Position numbers and translations under genes: made by a program. Positions 26,358 to 34,173 of a stretch of DNA of 60,003 nt are shown here, in pieces (the first letter of the stretch is position 1; every line of letters starts with the position of its first letter). Location of the stretch: the NCBI GenBank assembly GCA_031278395.1, contig JAITKM010000029.1, forward strand, positions 1 through 60,003, written 5' to 3'. This DNA comes from Deltaproteobacteria bacterium (GTDB lineage: Bacteria; Bdellovibrionota_C; UBA2361; SZUA-149; JAITKM01). Below the pieces are notes generated by a model that was not told the DNA's origin, made no database searches, and saw only the letters and a program-made list of their open reading frames with translations.

Positions 26358-27692
26358 ATGCTCAAACGAAAAATAACAGACAAATTAATTGAGTGGAAAG
26401 CTGAGCCAAATAAATGTTGCCTATTAGTTAAAGGAGCGCGTCAGGTAGGTAAAACCTTTATTATTAATGAATTTGCTAAGGCTAATTATCGCAATTACAT
26501 CTATATTAACTTTGAAATCAACAAAGAATATATGCGTATTTTCGATGGAGATTTAGATTTTAAAACTCTAAAAATGAAATTAGAAACGGCATTTCCAAAT
26601 GTCAAACTTGAAGCTCACCAAACAATAATTTTTCTTGATGAAATTCAGAGTTGTCCAAATGCACGAGTGGCTCTTAAGTCGTTTGCCTTAGATGGAAGTT
26701 TTGATGTTGTAGCATCGGGTTCGCTATTGGGTATTAATTATAAACAAATTAGTTCATATCCTGTTGGTTATGAGAAAGTAATTGAGCTTGCGCCGTTAGA
26801 TTTTGAAGAATTTTTATGGGGAGTGGGTTTTTCTGCTGACAATATTGCATTTACCAGAAATTGTTTTTTACAGAAACAACCTCTAGATGAATTTGTTTTA
26901 AATAGGTTTGCAGAGCAATTTAAACTTTATACTTTAGTGGGCGGTATGCCGCGAGTTGTTGAAGAATTTATTCAAACTAGTAGTTTAACAAGCGTTCTTG
27001 AATTTCAGCGCAGTATTTTACAGGAATATTTTTCAGACATTGCAAAGTATACGCCTATTGCAGAAAAGCCAAAAGTTGCAGATTGCTTGCTATCTATTCC
27101 TATACAACTTGGTAAGAAGAATAAAAAATTTACATATGCTGACATTGCTCAGCAGAATAAAACCGTTCATAGCTCATCTGCAGTTGGAGCAAAAAAATAT
27201 CTAGGGAGTATTAATTGGTTAAAAGAGGCAGGGATTGTTCATTATTGTTATAATTTAACAGAACCAGCCCTGCCGCTAACTAGTAATATAAAGTTAGACG
27301 CTTTTAAAATTTATATGCGTGATAGCGGATTATTAATTGCTGCCTTAGAAGCCGGTACGCAAAAAGCTATTTTAGATAATGAGTTATATATTAATAAAGG
27401 TGGAATAGTTGAAAATGTTTGTGCTGCAGAACTTGCTAAGGCATTTGAGAGTTTAATGTATTTTGAAAAGAAAAGTAAATTAGAAGTAGATTTTATTTTA
27501 AATTTAGACGGGCAAGCAACAGCGATAGAAGTTAAAAGCGGGGATAATAAGCAATCAAAATCGCTTAAATCTATTTTGCAAAACTATCATACAGTTACAC
27601 GTTATATTAAGTTAGAGAAAAATACTAATCTTTATGTGGATCGCTATGGAATAGAACATTATCCATTGTTTATGGTGATGTTTATTGCATAA
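26358..27692 (+). CDS. AAA ATPase with DUF4143 C-terminal domain
   Basis: The 444-residue protein belongs to the widespread accessory ATPase group with an N-terminal AAA domain (P-loop GARQVGKTFI, Walker B IIFLDEIQSC, sensor VVASGSLLG) and a C-terminal DUF4143 module. That module has a PD-(D/E)XK-like end (KSKLEVDFILNLDG...AIEVKSG). These genes are patchily distributed and move between genomes; their role is unknown, with defence or toxin-antitoxin-like roles proposed. It converges on another accessory ATPase and carries a tandem repeat upstream. Confidence 0.92.
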   Translation: MLKRKITDKLIEWKAEPNKCCLLVKGARQVGKTFIINEFAKANYRNYIYINFEINKEYMRIFDGDLDFKTLKMKLETAFPNVKLEAHQTIIFLDEIQSCPNARVALKSFALDGSFDVVASGSLLGINYKQISSYPVGYEKVIELAPLDFEEFLWGVGFSADNIAFTRNCFLQKQPLDEFVLNRFAEQFKLYTLVGGMPRVVEEFIQTSSLTSVLEFQRSILQEYFSDIAKYTPIAEKPKVADCLLSIPIQLGKKNKKFTYADIAQQNKTVHSSSAVGAKKYLGSINWLKEAGIVHYCYNLTEPALPLTSNIKLDAFKIYMRDSGLLIAALEAGTQKAILDNELYINKGGIVENVCAAELAKAFESLMYFEKKSKLEVDFILNLDGQATAIEVKSGDNKQSKSLKSILQNYHTVTRYIKLEKNTNLYVDRYGIEHYPLFMVMFIA

Positions 27693-27721
27693 GTGACGGT
27701 ACAGAATATTTTTTTGCCTTC

Positions 27722-27768
27722 GCGATTGGAGGTGGATTAGGTAATGTAATGTAGTCTAATCTAATCGC
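27722..27768. terminator. Hairpin between the two convergent ATPase genes
   Basis: Outer arms GCGATT (27722-27727) and AATCGC (27763-27768) and inner arms GATTAG and CTAATC can pair. It lies at the meeting point of two convergent genes and overlaps the last codons of the minus-strand gene, so it could end transcription from both sides. Confidence 0.35.
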
Positions 27769-29158
27769 TTACAAGCAGAACATTTTTATCTTGTTTGGCG
27801 ATTTTTTGTAAGTCGGCGCTAAAGCCGGCCGGGCTAAAGATTACATAAAATGCGGTGTGTCCGTTTTTAGTATTCTTTTCAACCTGCGCTGCTTTTTCTT
27901 TTAATTCGCTTAGGACTTTTGCGCTTTTAGCTTTCTCGCTGAATTTACATTCAGCTAAAATGATTTGTCCAGTAATGCTTTCTATTCCGACAATATCAAT
28001 CTCTGTATTTGCATCCCAAAATCTGCCAAGTTCATTAAACCTAAATCCAAATTTTTCTTGTTTGTTTAGCTCCCACATTCTTTCGCGGCAAATATCTTCA
28101 TAAACGTAAGCGGTGTGATTTTGAATAAGTGACTTTTTTATTTGTGAAAGCACAAAATCATTTTCGCCTTTGTTTAAATTCGCAAGATACATATAAATAT
28201 ATTTAAACCAAAAAGAAATGAAATTGTCGGTAAGCCTGTAAAGACCTTTTTTGCTTTTCTCGGGGAAAGCTTCAGTTATCGGAACTTCACGTTCAACTAA
28301 GTCTAAATCGATTAAGATTTTTAAATATTTAGTTATATCCGTTGCTTTTTTGCCTATCACTGACGCAATGTCGCTAAGCTTTCGGTTGCCCAAAGCAATT
28401 GCCCGAATAATTGAAAAATACGAACCAACGTCGCTTACTTCCCTGGAAAGTAAAAATTGAGGCTCTTCAAAAAGATAGCTTTGTTTATTTAAAATTCTTT
28501 CAGTAATACCGTCCCAAATATTTTTGATATCCGTAAAAGTCTCAATATACTTTGGAACACCGCCCGTAACAGAATAAAATATTACTCTATCTCTAAAAGA
28601 AAGTTTAGGGAAAAATTCGTTATAATATGCAAACGGGATTTGTTTTAATTTTATCTGGCTTGTTCGTCTGCCATATAATGGACTATTATATGCAAGCGTT
28701 TGACTATACATCATGTTCACAAGCGAACCACACAAAATCACCATCACGTTGCTTTTTGATAAAATTAAGTCCCAGATTCTTTGAAAAATTGAAGGAAAAG
28801 CTGGGTTACTAGCTGAAATATATGTAAATTCATCTATGACTAAAATTTTTTTTTCGTTTGGTTTGTATGAAACAAAGTTTTTGATTGTCTCTTCCCAGCC
28901 TTTTTTTGTTTCTGCGAGAAGTTGATTTTGTGTCCAGTCAGCTATTTGTGTTCTAAACATTTCTAAATTATTATACTCGTTTTCTTCGATAGCTTGAAAA
29001 TAAAAAGCATTGTTGTTGTGTCGCCTTAAAAATTCTGCAATTAGTTCAGTTTTTCCAATACGCCTTCGTCCGTAAAGAATTGTTAAAGTAGAAGTGTTTT
29101 TTGCAAATTCTTCTTCAAGTGTTTTTAATTCTTCGGTGCGATTAGTAAATTTTTTCAT
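27761..29158 (-). CDS. Archaeal-type AAA ATPase with DUF234 C-terminal domain
   Basis: The 465-residue protein has a P-loop GRRRIGKTELI, a Walker B region ILVIDEFTYIS and a sensor motif ILCGSLVNMM. A winged-helix part follows (RKLSDIASVIGKKATDITKY), then a C-terminal DUF234 nuclease-like region (EIDIVGIESITGQIILAECK) with the E-D-ExK spacing of PD-(D/E)XK folds. It is common in archaea and in Bacteroidetes and Treponema-like bacteria, and is typically acquired by transfer. It is unrelated in detail to the DUF4143 ATPase it faces. Confidence 0.92.
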   Translation of the reverse strand: MKKFTNRTEELKTLEEEFAKNTSTLTILYGRRRIGKTELIAEFLRRHNNNAFYFQAIEENEYNNLEMFRTQIADWTQNQLLAETKKGWEETIKNFVSYKPNEKKILVIDEFTYISASNPAFPSIFQRIWDLILSKSNVMVILCGSLVNMMYSQTLAYNSPLYGRRTSQIKLKQIPFAYYNEFFPKLSFRDRVIFYSVTGGVPKYIETFTDIKNIWDGITERILNKQSYLFEEPQFLLSREVSDVGSYFSIIRAIALGNRKLSDIASVIGKKATDITKYLKILIDLDLVEREVPITEAFPEKSKKGLYRLTDNFISFWFKYIYMYLANLNKGENDFVLSQIKKSLIQNHTAYVYEDICRERMWELNKQEKFGFRFNELGRFWDANTEIDIVGIESITGQIILAECKFSEKAKSAKVLSELKEKAAQVEKNTKNGHTAFYVIFSPAGFSADLQKIAKQDKNVLLVSD

Positions 29159-29543
29159 AGCACTTTGCTTTGTGATGTTTTTTCTTTATATATTATTACT
29201 CCGTATTGAGATGATGACTTGGAGATTATTATGCCAAAAAGTATAATAATTCAAATTATATTATATTTTATATAGTAATATAGGTATGTTATAAAATAGT
29301 AACATTGTTAGCTTCAAATTCTAGAACATTTTCTCGGTTATGCCTGGGAAGGACAGATTAAACAAGCAGTTCAGCAACTAGAGAGTTTAGTGTCGTTATA
29401 TCCGAATTAGATTTTTAATTTTCTAAATTTTTTTACCGCTTGCCTATTTTTTTTTTTTTTTGATACGGGCGATCGGGAATTGTTTTCTGAAAATACACGC
29501 AGTTATGAAATTGATAAAAAATAATTTTTCTAAAGGCAAGATC
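29159..29543. other. Gene-poor gap with a short coding remnant and a T15 tract
   Basis: No intact gene is visible. From about 29320 to 29410 one forward frame reads a 30-residue peptide (LEHFLGYAWEGQIKQAVQQL and a few more) before a stop. It looks like the C-terminal scrap of a lost gene, perhaps a transposase, but I cannot assign it. A run of 15 T lies at 29447-29461, and the flanks are strongly AT-rich. Confidence 0.4.
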
Positions 29544-29849
29544 ATGAAGCAAACAAATTTAAAATTTTTAAGTTCAGTGTTTTTGTTATTCGCGCTTGCA
29601 CTTTGTGCGCTTGCAATAGATTTATTTTTACCCCCTAGCGTCTTGGCGACAGATTACAATAGTGGCGACATGTCGTTCTGCGGCAGTGAGCCGCCGACTA
29701 ATGTAGCTTGCGGCGGAACGTGTTGCGAACACTCTAATTGCGCAGGCGGCGGCGGGCAAGATTGTAAATTTTGCGATCTCCAAAAAACTTGCAGTGCGAG
29801 CGCTTGCGGGATTAGTTGCGGAGACAAAGCTGCCTGTGCTCTACGGTGA
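29544..29849 (+). CDS. Small secreted cysteine-rich protein
   Basis: The 101-residue product has a signal peptide (MKQTNLKF, then a hydrophobic core, ending SVLA before TDYNSG), so the mature part is about 66 residues. It contains 11 cysteines in patterns such as CGGTCC, CKFC and CGISCGDKAAC, plus a GGGG stretch. Nothing in it identifies a known family; disulfide-rich toxins, adhesins or metal-binding proteins are all possible. The start at 29544 follows AAAGGCAAG; an upstream in-frame extension would spoil the signal peptide. The mature region is richer in G and C than its surroundings, suggesting transfer. Confidence 0.6.
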   Translation: MKQTNLKFLSSVFLLFALALCALAIDLFLPPSVLATDYNSGDMSFCGSEPPTNVACGGTCCEHSNCAGGGGQDCKFCDLQKTCSASACGISCGDKAACALR

Positions 29850-29886
29850 TGTTTACAAGTAATAATTTTTGGTATCGGCTAGTTTC

Positions 29887-30552
29887 TCACTTTTTAACAT
29901 GTCCTTGAATTCGAAAAAAATCGCGTTTGCGACCATATGCAAGTCGTTTGGCCCATTGTGATTCAAAAAGCTTAATGTCTTCGTTATCTAAGACTTCGAT
30001 ATTTTCAATAATCAATCCTAATTCTTTTAAGGTAGCGCGATACATTTCATTAAAATAGTTTATATTTATATCGGGTAACTGTCGGCGTTGAATTTCACTG
30101 CTTTCAAACAGTTCTGAATAGGTAATAACAAATTCAAAAGAAGTTGAGTTTTTAGCGACAAAGACAATATTTTTAAGAAATGAAGCCACAGGTTTAACCA
30201 GCCCCTCAAGCAAACTCCCCCAAGGCAAGAAAATTGTTAATGAGTTTGCAATATTTTGTAATTCAGTTGGTAACTCTTCAATTGCGCTAATAACTAAAAT
30301 GACATTATTTAATCCTCCCTTCATTGGTTTTTTTGTAATTTTGCTCGATATTTCCACGAGGTTGGCTTTAACAGCATCTATGCCAATATATAATGTGTCT
30401 GGATTATTTTTAGCATATCGATAAACTTGTTTTCCATCTCCAGTCCCCAGATCAAGATGTACCGATTTAAATTGACAGACTTTAGCAACCAATTCCTTTT
30501 GGCTTAGGATAACCTCATGTTTTCCAGATAAAATGATCAAGTTGTTCTCCAT
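29887..30552 (-). CDS. 16S rRNA (adenine(1408)-N1)-methyltransferase, NpmA/KamB-like
   Basis: The 221-residue protein is a class I methyltransferase that matches NpmA and KamB along its length. The SAM loop is DLGTGDGKQVYR with Asp34 (Asp30 in NpmA), followed by YIGIDAVK. FLPWGSLLEGLVKP holds Trp111 (Trp107 in NpmA). The end SQWAKRLAYGRKRDFFRIQGH holds Ser198, Trp200 and Arg210, matching Ser195, Trp197 and Arg207, which position A1408. Such enzymes methylate the 30S A site and block many aminoglycosides. TrmB was considered first, but the conserved C-terminal block excludes it. It is 102 bases downstream of addA on the same strand. Confidence 0.9.
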   Translation of the reverse strand: MENNLIILSGKHEVILSQKELVAKVCQFKSVHLDLGTGDGKQVYRYAKNNPDTLYIGIDAVKANLVEISSKITKKPMKGGLNNVILVISAIEELPTELQNIANSLTIFLPWGSLLEGLVKPVASFLKNIVFVAKNSTSFEFVITYSELFESSEIQRRQLPDININYFNEMYRATLKELGLIIENIEVLDNEDIKLFESQWAKRLAYGRKRDFFRIQGHVKK

Positions 30553-30617
30553 ATAAATTTTTAAAAGGCTATTTTATTCACATATCAGAAACAAAGAATA
30601 AAGTTAAGTATCTAATA

Positions 30618-30638
30618 CCCTGCATTTTCTTTGCAGAG
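30618..30638. terminator. Possible hairpin between addA and the methyltransferase gene
   Basis: CCCTGCA and TGCAGAG can pair (one wobble) around TTTTCTT. On the minus strand it lies just after addA and before the methyltransferase gene, and is followed by an AT-rich stretch without a strong T run. It may partly separate the two transcripts. Confidence 0.3.
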
Positions 30639-30654
30639 TAAAAAAAGTGCTTCC

Positions 30655-33600
30655 CTAGGAATTGATCAGCGCTAGTTCTATTTTAACTGGACAGTCTTGG
30701 TCATCAAGCTTGGTTAGTTTATAAATGGCTTCGCGATAACAATCTAGTTGCGGCTGATAAATTCTCTTTTTTTTCAGCTTTTCCGCTGGGCTTGAGATAA
30801 AATCAGTTTTATAATCCAAAATTTCTACTAACCCCGGTTGACTTAACGCGCTATTAAAATAAAAAACACAACGATCAATGCGCCCACTAACCAGTTTATT
30901 TTTTGGCTTATTCCAATACGCAATTGGCAGTTCATTATAGACCTTGGCGTTTTTAAAACCAGTCTCTTGCTTGCGCATTGCTAAACTAAAATATCTTAAC
31001 CCAGTAGCGGAATTGATATATTTCAAGAAATCATCACACACAGTTTCAACTAACTTTTTACCTCGAACTTTGTCTTCTAATTCGCCAAAACCTTTGATAC
31101 ATGCCAAGTCTAATAAAGCCGTCGGAGTATATTGAAAAGTCTCTAGCCACTCTAATTGCTCAAGGAATAAATGCATAATACTGCCATATTCTGCAGCATA
31201 TGCAGAATCACAAATTGTAGCGCTCGATTTTGGCGGATTGGAAATTTTTGAATAAGTAGAATTAGTTTTGAGAACAATCTGACTAGGAGATACAATTTCT
31301 AAATTTTTGGTTCTTACTCCAGTATTAGAACAAAGGGAACAAGTTCCACTTTCCACGGGAGATGTTGGCGCTACTCTGGTGCTAGACGGCGTATACCAAT
31401 GTTCCGTTCCCCAAATCCATCTAGTAAGCTCTGTATTTGAGTTTGTCTCCTCCATGACACGGAAAGTTCGGTTATTATCTTGCCAGTCTTGCAAGGCGCT
31501 TTTTAAAATATTGGCAAAAGTTAAAGTAGGTTTTTTAGTTTCTGGTTTTGAACTACTACTCTTTGAATTACTTGTAACTTTTTGAGTGGTATATAAATAC
31601 AGTCCCTGCTTGGCACGAGTAATGGCTACATATAAAAGACAAAGCGCTTCATACAAAACGAGTTTTTTATAATTAGTAATCACTTCTTGAATGTCCCTAT
31701 TGAGGGGCAAATTAAAGAGTTCTTTGTTGCGCCCGATAACCACCTTGTCTGGCGCAGTAATTTGAAATTGTCCGCTAGCATCCAGAGCAAAAATATTATC
31801 TTTGTTAGCAATTTGTAAAAGATGTTTATTGAAATTAATCTCCTCATCCAATTCGGGCAAAAATACTACATCAAATTCTAAACCTTTGGCTTTATGAATA
31901 GACATTAAACGCACTTGCGCTTGTTGTGGATTTTCTACAACCCCATGCTCAACTAAAAAAATAAAACTTGTTATGGTTTGATTTGAATCTTGATCAGCAT
32001 TAAATGCCAAAGTAATTAATTGCGTTAATCTAAGTTTTTCATCTGGATATTCGTCTGCAATGAGTTTTGCTAAGTTAGTTATAGTTTGACCAAAACCATT
32101 TTGAATAATACTTGTCCTAATTTGCCAGCTAATTTTTTGTAAATTTTTTGGTTCCTGCCAATTTGTAATTTGAAAATACTCTTTTAATGCTGGAGATGAA
32201 AAAATATGAAAGGCTGACGCGCTATCGTTTGGATATTCAGCTAGTCTCAACACTGACATAATTAATTTAACGCTTAGCGCATAAAATAAACAAATGTTAC
32301 CTTCTTCACTAATTTGTCCTTCAATGCCTGCTTGAGCTAATAAATTGGTCAAAGTTTGAATGTTTTTATTATTCCTAAATAAAATGCCAATTGAAATTGG
32401 AGCATTTGCTGGGTTCTGCTGCGCAAGAAGGGTTTTGACTTGCTGAACAATATCATAAAAAATTGACTTGTCAGTTTTGGAATTCTGAGGATTACAAGTT
32501 ACCCACTGAATAATTCCTTGAAGTTGAGCATGATTTTCGCTAGCCGAATGAAGTTTAAATTGTTTTTCCCATTTATCATCTACTTCAATATATTCAGGAT
32601 ATTTTAGTAAGACCGCATTAGTTGTGCAAATGTTGTTGAAAATTCGATTGATAAGTTCAATGATGATTGGCGCGCAACGATAACTTTTTTCTCTAGTTTC
32701 AGTGCAGTCGATTAAATTGTGATGTTCAATCGTGGCGTCAAAAGTTCTATGGTCGCCACCACGCCAGAAATAAATAGTTTGCTTAACATCACCGACACAG
32801 AAAAAAGAATTGTTAGTGGCGTTACTTTTTGAAGCAATTTCAGCAATTATCGGATCTAAAATACCTAATTCAATACTGGAAGTATCTTGAAACTCATCTA
32901 ACATTAGATGTTGAATCTGCGAGTCTAGACGATAATAGATCGGAGTTAGTTTAGTCCAAAAGTTGGCAGTTCGCAGAGCATGTTTAATATCGGAAAAAGT
33001 AAATTTTCGGCTAGTGCGGATTTGATCTTGATATTCTGCGTCGTAGAGTTTGAGCAAATCATGCCACGCATGTAAATTGTTTTGCAAAACAATTCTCTCT
33101 CTAAAAGCTAAGGCTTTAATTATTGTGCTATAAATTTCTACAACTTCGTAAGGAATTCTGTTATTGTAAAATATTGGTGTTTGCTGAGGATTAAGCAAAT
33201 ACTTTAAAATTTCCTGACAACATTTGCGTTCCTGAATTTTTTCTAAATTTTTATCTATAAAACCTTTAAATTCAAGGATGTCTTTTTGAAGACTGTTAAT
33301 TAATTTTGCATGAACTTTGGCAGCTAGTAAGTCAGGGATTATTTGATGTAGCTTCATGAATTGTTCTGTTATCTGATTTTCAATTTGGAGTTTTACCTTC
33401 TCTAAGTCTTGAATTTTGAGCCAATCCCAAGCTGGTAAAATCTGAGAGTTTGGCAGCTGTGTCTCCAAATTATCTGTGCTGCTTAAAGTTTCACGATATA
33501 TTTCGTGTAACTGCGAAATATCGATTTTATTAAAATTATATAAAGAATTGCTATCAGGAAATTTAACAAATTTTAATAAATTTTTGGAATTGCTGCTGTT

Positions 33601-34146
33601 AAGTGTTTGAGCCAATTGTTGTAAGTTATTCCGCTTAATATTGCGGCAAAGATTATTGAAAATTTTACGTGGTAGTTTGCCAGTCCAGCTAGCGTCGGCA
33701 ATTTCCAAAGTTAGCGGCAGCTCTAGCTCAAAGTTAAAACATGTAACAATTTTCATGAAAAAACTGTCGAGAGTTAAAATATTAAGGTGATTTTGTGAAT
33801 AAATAAGTTTTTGCAAAATATCATTAAAAAATCTTTGATAGTTCTGGAGCTCATCTGGACTTTGAGATTGAAGGTCGAATTTTAATTCTTGGGCTAAGAT
33901 TAAAGCCGCCTGCTCGTTTAAGACCGCTCTAGCTAACCTGGTATAAATGCGTTCTCGTATTTCACTGGCGGATTTAACGGTAAAAGTTGTAGCGAGAATT
34001 TTATCAACTGTAATGTCTGGACGCGCTAATAAACCGATATATCTGCCAGCTAGTTCATAAGTTTTGCCTGTGCCAGCGCTGGCTTTAATAACTTTGGTTT
34101 TGAAAAGTTCGTTAACACTTGCACTGGTTATATAATTTTTTGCCAT
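30655..34146 (-). CDS. addA: AddA-type helicase/nuclease (UvrD family)
   Basis: The 1163-residue subunit unwinds and cuts DNA at double-strand breaks for recombination. Motif I is KASAGTGKTYELAGRY, motif II LDEFQDTS, motif III VGDVKQTIYFWRGG and motif V MSIHKAKGLEFDVVFL. The C-terminal nuclease domain has GRIDRCVF and EILDYKTD, a complete PD-(D/E)XK site. It lies 27 bases after addB, the usual order, so the pair should act as one complex. No RecB or RecD is present. Confidence 0.93.
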   Translation of the reverse strand: MAKNYITSASVNELFKTKVIKASAGTGKTYELAGRYIGLLARPDITVDKILATTFTVKSASEIRERIYTRLARAVLNEQAALILAQELKFDLQSQSPDELQNYQRFFNDILQKLIYSQNHLNILTLDSFFMKIVTCFNFELELPLTLEIADASWTGKLPRKIFNNLCRNIKRNNLQQLAQTLNSSNSKNLLKFVKFPDSNSLYNFNKIDISQLHEIYRETLSSTDNLETQLPNSQILPAWDWLKIQDLEKVKLQIENQITEQFMKLHQIIPDLLAAKVHAKLINSLQKDILEFKGFIDKNLEKIQERKCCQEILKYLLNPQQTPIFYNNRIPYEVVEIYSTIIKALAFRERIVLQNNLHAWHDLLKLYDAEYQDQIRTSRKFTFSDIKHALRTANFWTKLTPIYYRLDSQIQHLMLDEFQDTSSIELGILDPIIAEIASKSNATNNSFFCVGDVKQTIYFWRGGDHRTFDATIEHHNLIDCTETREKSYRCAPIIIELINRIFNNICTTNAVLLKYPEYIEVDDKWEKQFKLHSASENHAQLQGIIQWVTCNPQNSKTDKSIFYDIVQQVKTLLAQQNPANAPISIGILFRNNKNIQTLTNLLAQAGIEGQISEEGNICLFYALSVKLIMSVLRLAEYPNDSASAFHIFSSPALKEYFQITNWQEPKNLQKISWQIRTSIIQNGFGQTITNLAKLIADEYPDEKLRLTQLITLAFNADQDSNQTITSFIFLVEHGVVENPQQAQVRLMSIHKAKGLEFDVVFLPELDEEINFNKHLLQIANKDNIFALDASGQFQITAPDKVVIGRNKELFNLPLNRDIQEVITNYKKLVLYEALCLLYVAITRAKQGLYLYTTQKVTSNSKSSSSKPETKKPTLTFANILKSALQDWQDNNRTFRVMEETNSNTELTRWIWGTEHWYTPSSTRVAPTSPVESGTCSLCSNTGVRTKNLEIVSPSQIVLKTNSTYSKISNPPKSSATICDSAYAAEYGSIMHLFLEQLEWLETFQYTPTALLDLACIKGFGELEDKVRGKKLVETVCDDFLKYINSATGLRYFSLAMRKQETGFKNAKVYNELPIAYWNKPKNKLVSGRIDRCVFYFNSALSQPGLVEILDYKTDFISSPAEKLKKKRIYQPQLDCYREAIYKLTKLDDQDCPVKIELALINS

Positions 34147-34173
34147 AATTATTAGTTTGTTTTATTTTCGTAA

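Noticed and set aside
29320-29410. Transposase remnant
   Set aside because: The 30-residue frame looks like a gene fragment but has no motif that ties it to a transposase family.
29460-29543. Longer start for the cysteine-rich protein
   Set aside because: It begins with a TTG in the T tract and would put 28 extra residues before a clear signal peptide; ATG 29544 has a reasonable ribosome-binding site.
29887-30552. Assignment as tRNA (guanine-N7)-methyltransferase TrmB
   Set aside because: The SAM-fold motif fits both, but the LPWGSLL and SQWAKRLAYGRKR blocks and the C-terminus match NpmA/KamB, not TrmB.
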